Assembly (NCBI GenBank): GCA_937990185.1
Contig: CALKBI010000069.1
Coordinates: forward strand, 1-33,821
DNA length: 33,821 bases
Origin: an uncultured Neomegalonema sp.
GTDB lineage: Bacteria; Pseudomonadota; Alphaproteobacteria; Rhodobacterales; Rhodobacteraceae
Direction: 5' to 3'
Positions 25,074-32,920 of this stretch are shown here, piece by piece. Within the stretch, counting starts at the first letter, position 1. Each line of letters starts with the position of its first letter. The translations under genes and the position numbers were made by a program. Below the pieces are notes generated by a model. That model saw only the letters and a list, made by a program, of their open reading frames with translations. It was not told the origin of the DNA and did not search any database.

Positions 25074-25883
25074 CTACGAGCCTTTCGGCAAACCTGCGAG
25101 CCAGTCCAGACCGTGACCGACCCATTCGCCGGGGATAGAATGACCGCGCGGGTGCAAGCATACTTCGAGGACACGGCCACTCCTGCTTTGATCTTGGCGG
25201 GTGCAGGTCAAGCGGCGGTCGCCGCTTGGGACGTTGCGCTTTTTGCCGGAATCGCCGTTGACCCGCGCTAGAATATCGATGCCATCAGGGATAGGCATGG
25301 AGTCGTAAATTCCGATCTCATCATAGGCGACGACTTTATCTTTCAGCCCATGGATATGGCGCAAGTTCACTGGACCGGAGGGACAGGTTGCGGGGTTATC
25401 ATTCCAAAAACCGCCCGCGATGGGCGCATAGCCTCGAAAAAGATCGCCTGTATAACACGCAACATTCCAGACCATCGACGCGCCGCGCGAAAAGCCCGAG
25501 GCCAATGTTCTGCTTTGATCAATCGGCCAGCGGCGACGCACATCCGCCATCACTGCACGAATGTAAGCGGCCTCGTCCCGCCCACCTTCTGCGCGGCCTT
25601 TGCCGATTTGCTTCCAGTATCCCGTCTTAGCAAAAGGCGCGACGAAGATTGCATCGCGGTTGGTTGCTCCACGCAGCATACTTTTATTGCGGAACGTGCC
25701 TTCGGGCGTACCGCCCCAGCCGTGGAAATAGACCACAAGACCTAGCGGAGTTTTGCCGTCCCAATCATCAGGGACCGCGGCCAAGTAATAACCGCCATCC
25801 ACTTTGCACCGATTGCCGTCCCCGCAAGCCATCGCAGCGAAAGGGAAAAGCAAAAAAACCAACAGGAGGGAAATCAGGCGCAT
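25074..25883 (-). CDS. Secreted alpha/beta hydrolase (PHB depolymerase/feruloyl esterase-like, LpqC family)
   Basis: The 269-residue product has an N-terminal signal peptide (ISLLLVFLLFPFAAMA, cleavage near residue 19-20). The oxyanion region is LVVYFHGWGG. The nucleophile is Ser132 in GFSRGAS, with a probable Asp182 (HGLKDKVVAYDE) and His248 (HPRGHSIPGEW) completing the triad. Six or more cysteines suggest disulfides outside the cytoplasm. The layout fits the polyhydroxyalkanoate depolymerase/feruloyl esterase-like group; the substrate is unknown. The residue after MA is Cys20 (AAMACGDG), so a lipoprotein is possible although the lipobox is poor. GAGG lies 8 nt before the ATG. The aminotransferase follows after a 49-nt gap. 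Confidence 0.82.
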   Translation of the reverse strand: MRLISLLLVFLLFPFAAMACGDGNRCKVDGGYYLAAVPDDWDGKTPLGLVVYFHGWGGTPEGTFRNKSMLRGATNRDAIFVAPFAKTGYWKQIGKGRAEGGRDEAAYIRAVMADVRRRWPIDQSRTLASGFSRGASMVWNVACYTGDLFRGYAPIAGGFWNDNPATCPSGPVNLRHIHGLKDKVVAYDEIGIYDSMPIPDGIDILARVNGDSGKKRNVPSGDRRLTCTRQDQSRSGRVLEVCLHPRGHSIPGEWVGHGLDWLAGLPKGS

Positions 25884-26058
25884 GAGTAAACCTCGTTCAG
25901 AAACCTAACGAGACAATTCTCTCATGTTCGATGACCTGCAAGGCAAATGTCCGTGAGGGATGTGACAGAACACGCCTGGGTAGTGTAAGATGAAGGCCGG
26001 AGACTTTTAGGCAAAGTTTCTGAACGATTGTGCGAAACTGCGCGTTTTACGCTTTCAA

Positions 26059-26100
26059 ACCATCCTTCGAGACGGACCTACGGTCCTCTTCAGGATGAGG
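26059..26100. repeat. Extragenic palindromic repeat of the alphaproteobacterial type
   Basis: ACCATCCTTCGAGACGG starts a palindromic block that ends in CAGGATGAGG. It has outer arms CATCCT/AGGATG and a central hairpin GGACC-TAC-GGTCC. Elements of this appearance are scattered in many alphaproteobacterial genomes. It sits in the 363-nt gap between the hydrolase and RTX genes, which otherwise holds no gene. Confidence 0.65.
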
Positions 26101-26192
26101 GCCGTTTCGTACTTCAGGAATTACAATTCCCTGACAAGATGCGTAGGCGCATCGCACAAAAACAATCACGAAATCGATATGATGGTTTAAGC

Positions 26193-26218
26193 GCCTCTTC
26201 CCGTTTCCGGGAGGAGGC
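26193..26218. terminator. Possible terminator downstream of the RTX-type gene
   Basis: GCCTCTTCCCG and CGGGAGGAGGC form an 11-bp stem with one G-U pair and loop TTTC, 29 nt past the stop of the minus-strand gene. The T-run on the minus strand is poor. On the plus strand TTGGTGTTTT follows. It is a terminator or a stability hairpin. Confidence 0.4.
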
Positions 26219-26246
26219 TATTGGTGTTTTCTATGAGTATTTTTGC

Positions 26247-28793
26247 TTAGCGCTGAGCAAAGCTGTCGGCGCGAAGTTGATTGGGCCTCACGCCGCGTAG
26301 CAAAATGCTTCCGCGAGGACCGAGTGGGATCAGGGTTCCAGATCCTTGGGCCCGTGCTGCACGCAGAACTGCGCGCGGATCACCAAGTTGTTGTGGCAAA
26401 GCAAGGCGATCAATACCCGGTTGAAAATCAAATATCTCCGTCACACCAAGCGGCGCGGGGCCGCCAGCGGCTTTACGACCAAAGAAGAACACATCTGCAC
26501 CGGGACCGCCCGCCGCATAGGTTTCTCCACCCTCGATTACAATGCGATCATTACCCCGGCCACCGGCGAGATAATTGATGCCCAAACCGCCTGCGACCAA
26601 ATCATTCCCATCAAACCCGGCAACGATATCATTTCCACCTTCGCCAAGCAGCGTATCGGAATCATTTGATCCCGCCATCAACTCGTGACGGTTCGAGCCA
26701 GTGGCCCTACCGGAATAGACTTCGTGATTGGCAAGCGCCAACGTCGTACCATCCGGAAAGACCGGAACGATGCCCCATTTCGGGTGCTTCGCAAAGTTAT
26801 CTCCGCTCGACTGCATGGCAATCGATCCACGAACAAGCTGCGCATAGGCTTCGGCCATAAGCGGATCACGAAAACCGCCTACCAGAGACGCATAACCCGC
26901 CCTGCCCTGTGCAGCAAAATCCCACGCCTTATCGCCATTGCCGTTTTGAATGCGCGGATTTTGTTCGAAGATGCTTTTCGCAATATTGGCCTGAGCCATC
27001 TCGCGCCATGTGCGGAAAGGCGCGTCGGTTTTCTCATCCGCATGAAGCGACAAATAATGGGTCGACCACAGCGGATTGAAATCAGGACGCAAGAAGCGGC
27101 TCAGTTGGTATTTACGAGTATAGTTGTAAACTTGATTGGCTTCACTAAAGCCCATGCGCGCGATCTGCGCCAAAGACTGAGAGAAGAAATCCTGCTGCCA
27201 GTTTCCGATATAGCCCACCGGATATGGACCTTCGATCCAACCCGCCGTTTCAAGATTGGCCGGACCGCCCAAATCATCACGGGCGGTATATGCTCTCGGA
27301 TACCACACTAGCCGCTGACGAAGTTTCGACGTCAGGTATTCTTTCTCAGGGTGATCATCCGGCGTGATGAATGCAGCATATCCATGTGTGCGGTTCGCCC
27401 AAGCCTGTCCCCGCACTTCGTCGTCGGTCAGGTTGCCTTCCGCGCCATCCCGGTATCCCGGTGCAGAGTTATAGCTGAACAAAGCGTAAGCGGTTTGCGC
27501 AATCAGCTCATCAAGGAACCTGCGGTCGCCCGAGATGAGATACGGGACGTAAGCCAGTTCAGGCTGGTGCGAATTATCAACATCCCACCCATCAACATCG
27601 GTCAACATCGGGCCATGACCGTAGGAAGCTTCATTGGCACGGCCATCTAGCCAGTATCGCGGATGGTTATCCAGCGTTGGTGCTCGTGTGGTTTTCGGAT
27701 CTCTGATGTGCCAAGGCACTGCCCCTGCGGCCTCAGCGGTTTGCATCATCGCATAGCGCGCACCGGGGCTTTGCGAGCGCAACCAAGCCAGTGTCCAATC
27801 CGGGACCATGCCAAGATCAGCGCGCCCACCGCTCGTCGGCATCGCTTTGGTGATCAACGCATTCCCCATCGGGCCTGTATCAGTTTCGCCGATCTTATTT
27901 GCGAAAGAAAAGAAACCCCGGTTGATATCAAGCTCCGGATCAAATGCCGGAACTGCACCCGCAGCGATCATGTACGGATAATCATAGACGACGTGGCCCG
28001 TCGACGGCTCTCCACCGGCCCAGACAACTTCCCGCCAGTTCGTAAAACGACGGTGCTCCAGCTTGCGCTCAAGCATCGTGCGACCGCTCATCTTCACCGA
28101 GTAACCGTAAGGAATATCTTTGCCAGCGGTTTCGAACATATCATCATTGTGCATCGAAACTGAGGTACGAACCGCACCATCAGCTAGCACCCGGATGTCA
28201 AAAATCGCCGTGAGCTGTGGCGTTAATTTGCGCTTCATGCGTATTTCCGAAGCGAGCGGTCCTTTGAGCCATGGCTTCTCGCCCTTAGCGATTGCTTGCT
28301 TGAGCAACGTGCCCGCGTCGATGGAGAAATTCTGACCGTTGAAATCGAAATCAAGCGTCAGGTTATAACCTCGTGAGAGGACAGACTCCACGCGCAGCGC
28401 GCCACTCTGACTGTTTTGACCCGTTCGAAGGCTGATCTGAGCATCTGATGCATTGGGATTAGCAATACTCAAGATCGCATGACGAACCGATCCATCCGCA
28501 TGACGCGCTTTAATGTCCGTTTGCATCGGCACTTGGCGGCCATTCAACTCCGCGACGAGATCAACACCGCGCGGCCAATCACCTTGACGGAACACCTGGC
28601 CAAAGGTCGTGATACGCCCTTCCTGACCTGAAATGTCCTGAAGTAGCACACCCACAACAGCATTCTGGCCTTGCGGTCGAATCACCGAAGGGCCTTCGGT
28701 GTTGGTTGCAAGCCGTTGCAACAATGCGCCATCCGCAAGAGCAGAAGTGGCAAAAAGACATGAAATCAATGATGTAAGCGCAAAACGGCGCAT
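26247..28793 (-). CDS. Secreted lyase-like protein with C-terminal RTX calcium-binding repeats
   Basis: The 848-residue product has a Sec signal peptide (MRRFALTSLISCLFATSALA). It is followed by a beta-rich domain (TTFGQVFRQGDWPRGVDLVA ... ARHADGSVRHAILS) that resembles the N-terminal RIFT-barrel domain of exo-rhamnogalacturonan lyase-like proteins (PcRGLX/YetA type). A long middle region rich in Trp, His and Tyr (about 230-690) looks like an alpha/alpha-toroid (for example DGWDVDNSHQPELAYVPYLI). Residues about 709-765 carry five RTX-like nonapeptides (GEGGNDIVA, GFDGNDLVA, GRGNDRI, GGPGADVFF), then a typical RTX end (EIFDFQPGIDRL). It is likely extracellular and acts on a polysaccharide; the enzyme class is inference. 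AAGGAAG lies 7 nt before the ATG. Confidence 0.7.
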   Translation of the reverse strand: MRRFALTSLISCLFATSALADGALLQRLATNTEGPSVIRPQGQNAVVGVLLQDISGQEGRITTFGQVFRQGDWPRGVDLVAELNGRQVPMQTDIKARHADGSVRHAILSIANPNASDAQISLRTGQNSQSGALRVESVLSRGYNLTLDFDFNGQNFSIDAGTLLKQAIAKGEKPWLKGPLASEIRMKRKLTPQLTAIFDIRVLADGAVRTSVSMHNDDMFETAGKDIPYGYSVKMSGRTMLERKLEHRRFTNWREVVWAGGEPSTGHVVYDYPYMIAAGAVPAFDPELDINRGFFSFANKIGETDTGPMGNALITKAMPTSGGRADLGMVPDWTLAWLRSQSPGARYAMMQTAEAAGAVPWHIRDPKTTRAPTLDNHPRYWLDGRANEASYGHGPMLTDVDGWDVDNSHQPELAYVPYLISGDRRFLDELIAQTAYALFSYNSAPGYRDGAEGNLTDDEVRGQAWANRTHGYAAFITPDDHPEKEYLTSKLRQRLVWYPRAYTARDDLGGPANLETAGWIEGPYPVGYIGNWQQDFFSQSLAQIARMGFSEANQVYNYTRKYQLSRFLRPDFNPLWSTHYLSLHADEKTDAPFRTWREMAQANIAKSIFEQNPRIQNGNGDKAWDFAAQGRAGYASLVGGFRDPLMAEAYAQLVRGSIAMQSSGDNFAKHPKWGIVPVFPDGTTLALANHEVYSGRATGSNRHELMAGSNDSDTLLGEGGNDIVAGFDGNDLVAGGLGINYLAGGRGNDRIVIEGGETYAAGGPGADVFFFGRKAAGGPAPLGVTEIFDFQPGIDRLALPQQLGDPRAVLRAARAQGSGTLIPLGPRGSILLRGVRPNQLRADSFAQR

Positions 28794-28922
28794 GGCAGAC
28801 TTCCTTCATACGGATAGCGGGCTGAAAACCGCCACGCAAGCTCTGCGCCATGATGTTTTGGTATGATTTAGGAGTGGTTGATTTCGCGATTAATATACAT
28901 CATCCCATTGGTACAAAACAAA

Positions 28923-28951
28923 AAAAGCCGCCTCGGGTGGAGGCGGCTTTT
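28923..28951 (-). terminator. Strong terminator of the cox operon
   Basis: A 12-bp perfect stem (AAAAGCCGCCTC/GAGGCGGCTTTT, loop GGGTG on plus) is followed on the minus strand by TTTTTTTGTTTTG. It lies 27 nt after the coxM stop codon. Confidence 0.9.
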
Positions 28952-28977
28952 GGTTTGACTGGTGTATTGAGGGCGTA

Positions 28978-29772
28978 TCAGCCCATTTCTTGAACCGCAC
29001 GTTTTGTAAGGACTTTAACAAGGTTGGCGCGATATTCGGGGCTGCCGTGCAGATCGTTCGACATGCCGTCGGCAGAAACCGAGACTCCCGCAGCGGCATC
29101 TGCTGTGAAGCTGCCGCTGAGGGCGGCTTCCATGCCTTCATGACGGAACACGCCTTCACGGGCCGCCCCTGTTACTGCAACACGGACACCGTTTGCAGTC
29201 TTGGCCACGAACACACCTGTGAGGGCAAAACGTGAGGCAGGCTGTTCGAACTTCTGATAGTTCGAGCCACCGGGGATCGGGAACTTGACCGCCGTAATGA
29301 TCTCGCCTTCTTCCAGTGCAGTCTCGTAAAGCCCGTCAAAGAAATCATCCGCCGCAATCTCGCGCGTATTCGTAACGACGGTTGCGCCAAGCGCTAACAC
29401 CGCTGACGGGTAACACGCCGCCGGATCATTATTGGCGAGGCTACCGCCAATCGTTCCTTTGTTACGCACTTGCGGGTCGCCAATGCGCGAAGCCAACGAC
29501 GCCAAACCCGGAATTGAAGATTGCACATCGCTATTCTCAGCCACATCGACATGTGGCGTCGCCGCGCCAATGACAATCATCTCACCTTCACGGCTGATAC
29601 CGTTCATTCCGGCGATGCCAGTCAAATCGACCAGCGTGTCAGGTTGATTGAGCCTTTGTTTCAGTGTCGGGATCAGCGTTTGACCACCCGAGAGCGCCAT
29701 CGCGCCATCGGCCTTCATTGCGGCAGTGGCTGCGCCGACATCGGACGGCTTTTGATAATCGAATGAATACAT
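28978..29772 (-). CDS. coxM: Molybdenum hydroxylase FAD-binding subunit (CoxM-like)
   Basis: The 264-residue medium subunit passes electrons from the iron-sulfur subunit to FAD. It has the two FAD-binding motifs of the family, SGGQTLIP (28-35) and TIGGSLANNDPAA (about 107-119), and the C-terminal CO dehydrogenase flavoprotein domain (PASRFALTGVFVAKTANGVRVAVTGA). It is the last gene of an S-L-M operon, 12 nt after coxL, with AAGGAGAG before the ATG, and ends in a strong terminator. The gene symbol follows convention. The operon is form II, so CO may not be the physiological substrate. Confidence 0.92.
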   Translation of the reverse strand: MYSFDYQKPSDVGAATAAMKADGAMALSGGQTLIPTLKQRLNQPDTLVDLTGIAGMNGISREGEMIVIGAATPHVDVAENSDVQSSIPGLASLASRIGDPQVRNKGTIGGSLANNDPAACYPSAVLALGATVVTNTREIAADDFFDGLYETALEEGEIITAVKFPIPGGSNYQKFEQPASRFALTGVFVAKTANGVRVAVTGAAREGVFRHEGMEAALSGSFTADAAAGVSVSADGMSNDLHGSPEYRANLVKVLTKRAVQEMG

Positions 29773-29784
29773 GACCGTCTCTCC

Positions 29785-32166
29785 TTATTCAGCGGCTTGT
29801 TTGGAAGTTGCGTTGTTGATCGTGGTCCAGACTTTTTGCGGTGTCAGCGGCATATCAATATGCTCGACTCCATGTCCGCGCAGCGCGTCCACGACTGCAT
29901 TTACGAATGCAGGCGGGGAACCAATCGCCCCGGCCTCACCGCAACCTTTCACGCCCAGAGGGTTGTGCGTACAGGCCGTGCCGTCTCTGGTATCGACCGT
30001 AAAGCTCGGGAAATCGCCAGCGCGTGGCATCGCGTAATCCATGTAAGATCCGGCAACAAGTTGGCCTTCCTCATCATAGACACAGTTCTCAAGCATCGCC
30101 TGACCGAGACCTTGCGCCAGCCCGCCATGCACTTGCCCTTCGACGATCATCGGGTTGACGATGTTACCGAAATCATCCGACGCGCAAAGGCTGAGGATTT
30201 CGGTTTTGCCGGTCTCAGGATCAACCTCGACCTCGCAGAGATAAGACCCTGCCGGGAAGGTAAAGTTCTTCGGATCGTAGAATGCGGTTTCCTCTAGTCC
30301 CGGCTCGATTTCTTCGATCGGGTAGTTATGCGGGACATAGGCCGCAAGGCTGATCTCAGCGAAGGCTTTCGCCTTGTCGGTTCCAGCGACTTTATACTGG
30401 CCATCTTCGAAAACGATGTCGCTTTCCGATGCTTCCAGTAAGTGCGCCGCGATCTTTTTACCTTTATCGACGATCTTATCCATCGCTTTGACGATGGCCG
30501 AGCCGCCAACCGCCAGCGAGCGCGAGCCATATGTGCCCATGCCGAACGGCACTTTCGCGGTATCGCCGTGGACGATCTCAACCTGATCAAATGGAATGCC
30601 GAGAGCATCCGATACGACTTGAGCGAACGTTGTCTCATGGCCTTGGCCGTGACTGTGCGAGCCGGTCAATACCGTAACCGAGCCGGTCGGGTTCACGCGG
30701 ATCGTTGCCGCCTCGTAAAGACCAGCCCGCGCACCGAGCGCACCGACCAGCGAGGACGGCGCGATACCGCACGCTTCGATGTAACAAGACAGACCCAAGC
30801 CGCGCAGCTTGCCGCGCGACGCGCTTTCCTGACGGCGCGCTTCAAAGCCAGCGTAATCCGCCATCTCCATCACACGGTTCAAGGTCGCGTCGTAATCACC
30901 GATGTCATATTGCAGCGCCACGGGCGTATCATAAGGGAAATCACGGATGAAGTTCTTGCGGCGGATTTCCGCCTGATCCATCCCAAGTTCTTGTGCTGCC
31001 TTGTTGATAATCCGCTCGAGCAGATAGGTCGCTTCGGGACGCCCTGCACCGCGATACGCATCTACCGGCACTGTGTTGGTGAAGACCGCGCGAACACGGC
31101 AATGGATTGCCGGGGTCGTGTACTGGCCCGCAAGCAATGTCGCGTGCAGCCATGTTGGAACCGCTGGTGCAAAGGTCGAAAGGTATGCGCCCATATTGGC
31201 GAATGTATCCACGCGAAGGCCAAGGAATTTGCCCTCAGCATCCAGTGCCAATTCCGCCTTGGAGACGTGATCGCGGCCATGGGCATCTGAGATGAATGCC
31301 TCAGAACGATCTGACGTCCATTTGATCGGGCGACCGATTTGTTTCGATCCCCATGTCACGAAGGCTTCTTCGGCATAGTGATAAATCTTTGCGCCGAAAC
31401 CGCCGCCGACATCCGGCGCATAAACCCGCAGCTTATGCTCGGGGATGTTCAGCACGAACGCGCCCATCAACAACCGAATGACGTGAGGGTTTTGCGAGGT
31501 TGTATAGAGTGTATAATCGCCGGTGGAGGCTTCATACTCTCCCAACACACAGCGCGGTTCCATCGGGTTTGCGACGAGGCGGTTGTTTGTGAATTCAAGT
31601 GTCGTGATATGCGCCGCCCCTGCAAATGCAGAATCCGTCGCTGCACCGTCACCAAGCTCCCAATCAAAGCAGAGATTTTCAGGGGCTTCCTCGTGGATCA
31701 CAGCAGGCTGGCCGCCGACCGCTTGAGCCATATCGACCACAGCGGGAAGAATACCGAAGTCAATCTCAACCAGTTCCGCAGCATCGCGCGCTTGTGCCGC
31801 TGTTTCCGCAACAATCGCGGCAATCGGATCACCAACGTGGCGGACTTTTCCATTCGCGAGGATAGGATGGGGAGGTTCTTTTTGTGGCTCGCCATGCTTG
31901 TCGGTCATGCCCCATCCACAAGGCACACCGCCCAGACCTGCATCAACAATATCTTGTCCGGTGAAAATCGCCACCACACCCGGCGCGTTTTTCGCAGTAT
32001 CCGTATTGACGCTGTTTAATGTGGCATGCGCCACCGGAGATCTAAGAAAGTGAACATACGTTTGACCGGGACGGTTCATGTCGTCGGTATAGTTTCCGTT
32101 GCCGGTCAAAAAGCGCACATCCTCCTTACGCTTGACTGCTTCGCCGATGCCAAAGTCCTTAGCCAT
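29785..32166 (-). CDS. coxL: Molybdenum hydroxylase large subunit, form II CoxL-like
   Basis: The 793-residue molybdopterin-cytosine-dinucleotide subunit has all family landmarks: [17 protein letters not shown] at the N-terminus, [31 protein letters not shown], and the catalytic glutamate E744 in GCGEAGAIG. The active-site loop is AYRGAGR (residues 370-376). True CO-oxidising form I enzymes have AYxCSFR there; AYRGAGR defines form II. The gene order S-L-M is also that of form II, whereas form I is M-S-L. The substrate may therefore be an aldehyde, heterocycle or other compound rather than CO. The ATG at 32166 (MAKDFGIG) has GGAAGGAAAC just upstream. The longer frame from 32229 lacks support. 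Confidence 0.93.
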   Translation of the reverse strand: MAKDFGIGEAVKRKEDVRFLTGNGNYTDDMNRPGQTYVHFLRSPVAHATLNSVNTDTAKNAPGVVAIFTGQDIVDAGLGGVPCGWGMTDKHGEPQKEPPHPILANGKVRHVGDPIAAIVAETAAQARDAAELVEIDFGILPAVVDMAQAVGGQPAVIHEEAPENLCFDWELGDGAATDSAFAGAAHITTLEFTNNRLVANPMEPRCVLGEYEASTGDYTLYTTSQNPHVIRLLMGAFVLNIPEHKLRVYAPDVGGGFGAKIYHYAEEAFVTWGSKQIGRPIKWTSDRSEAFISDAHGRDHVSKAELALDAEGKFLGLRVDTFANMGAYLSTFAPAVPTWLHATLLAGQYTTPAIHCRVRAVFTNTVPVDAYRGAGRPEATYLLERIINKAAQELGMDQAEIRRKNFIRDFPYDTPVALQYDIGDYDATLNRVMEMADYAGFEARRQESASRGKLRGLGLSCYIEACGIAPSSLVGALGARAGLYEAATIRVNPTGSVTVLTGSHSHGQGHETTFAQVVSDALGIPFDQVEIVHGDTAKVPFGMGTYGSRSLAVGGSAIVKAMDKIVDKGKKIAAHLLEASESDIVFEDGQYKVAGTDKAKAFAEISLAAYVPHNYPIEEIEPGLEETAFYDPKNFTFPAGSYLCEVEVDPETGKTEILSLCASDDFGNIVNPMIVEGQVHGGLAQGLGQAMLENCVYDEEGQLVAGSYMDYAMPRAGDFPSFTVDTRDGTACTHNPLGVKGCGEAGAIGSPPAFVNAVVDALRGHGVEHIDMPLTPQKVWTTINNATSKQAAE

Positions 32167-32325
32167 GATGTTTCCTTCCCATTTTTCTTTTGTCGTGATC
32201 GTGGCAGGAGCGTTGTTTCCTGTGATCACGCCGACCGGAGTTCATCTCCGGGTGTTCGCTTCTGCGTTTTGTGTGAGAGACGCGAGCAAACGATTATTTC
32301 TAAAAGTCTTACCCAGCCGCCGCGC
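32167..32325 (-). other. Unusually long coxS-coxL spacer with a small hairpin
   Basis: The 159-nt gap between coxS and coxL carries CCGGAG/CTCCGG around a 5-nt loop (32235-32251). No ORF or T-run is seen. The spacer could tune the subunit ratio by mRNA processing, but nothing specific is recognised. Confidence 0.35.
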
Positions 32326-32814
32326 TTATTCCGCCGCTTGCTGTGCACCAGCCATCGTAGCCGCGGCGGATTGGATCGCTTTGACGATATTATGATAGCC
32401 CGTGCAGCGGCAGATATTGCCTTCAAGCCAATGACGGATTTCGTCTTCGGACGGCGCGGCATTCACTTTAAGCAGTTCAGACGCCGACATAATCATTCCC
32501 GGTGTGCAAAACCCGCATTGCAAACCGTGGTGCTCTTGGAACGCCGCCTGAAGAACGCCCAGCGAGCCATCATTCTCTGCCATGCCTTCGATTGTCGTGA
32601 CCTCAGCGCCCTCGCAGGCATTCGCAAAAGTCGTACAAGCCTTCACAGAACGACCATTCACATGTACAACACACGCACCACATTGCGACGTATCACATCC
32701 GACATGAGTCCCCGTCAGACCGAGATCGCTGCGTAAAAAATCAACCAGCAACGTGCGACCTTCGGCTTCAGCAGAACGCTCGACGCCGTTCACCGTCATC
32801 GTTAATTTTGTCAT
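32326..32814 (-). CDS. coxS: Molybdenum hydroxylase [2Fe-2S] subunit (CoxS-like)
   Basis: The 162-residue small subunit carries two [2Fe-2S] clusters that relay electrons from the Mo site to FAD. The N-terminal plant-ferredoxin-like cluster is bound by the cysteines in [15 protein letters not shown] plus the later ACTTF cysteine. The C-terminal cluster is bound by CGFCTPGM and [11 protein letters not shown]. Both sets are complete. The start [10 protein letters not shown] is preceded by GGGGAGAG. It is the first gene of the S-L-M operon. An inverted repeat overlaps the likely promoter about 60 nt upstream. Confidence 0.95.
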   Translation of the reverse strand: MTKLTMTVNGVERSAEAEGRTLLVDFLRSDLGLTGTHVGCDTSQCGACVVHVNGRSVKACTTFANACEGAEVTTIEGMAENDGSLGVLQAAFQEHHGLQCGFCTPGMIMSASELLKVNAAPSEDEIRHWLEGNICRCTGYHNIVKAIQSAAATMAGAQQAAE

Positions 32815-32868
32815 TTATCTCTCCCCTTTTTTCGTCCGCGTTTGACACGCATTTTATCTCTGTAAGGT

Positions 32869-32897
32869 GCGATTGTAGAGTTATGCTCTACAATCGC
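32869..32897 (-). promoter_or_regulatory. 12-bp perfect inverted repeat over the putative cox promoter
   Basis: GCGATTGTAGAG and CTCTACAATCGC flank a 5-nt centre TTATG. On the minus strand TTGCGA (32894-32899) and TACAAT (32872-32877), 16 nt apart, make a fair sigma-70 promoter that the repeat covers almost completely. It is about 58 nt upstream of coxS. This suits an operator for a dimeric regulator. A hairpin ending the upstream gene is less likely because no T-run follows. Confidence 0.5.
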
Positions 32898-32920
32898 AAC
32901 TCAAAGCACAGTTTATAAAA

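Noticed and set aside
30442..31290. Plus-strand 282-residue ORF
   Set aside because: It is antisense to coxL and has basic, Cys/Arg-rich shadow composition.
29785..32814. Genuine form I CO dehydrogenase
   Set aside because: The active-site loop is AYRGAGR, not AYxCSFR, and gene order is S-L-M rather than M-S-L.
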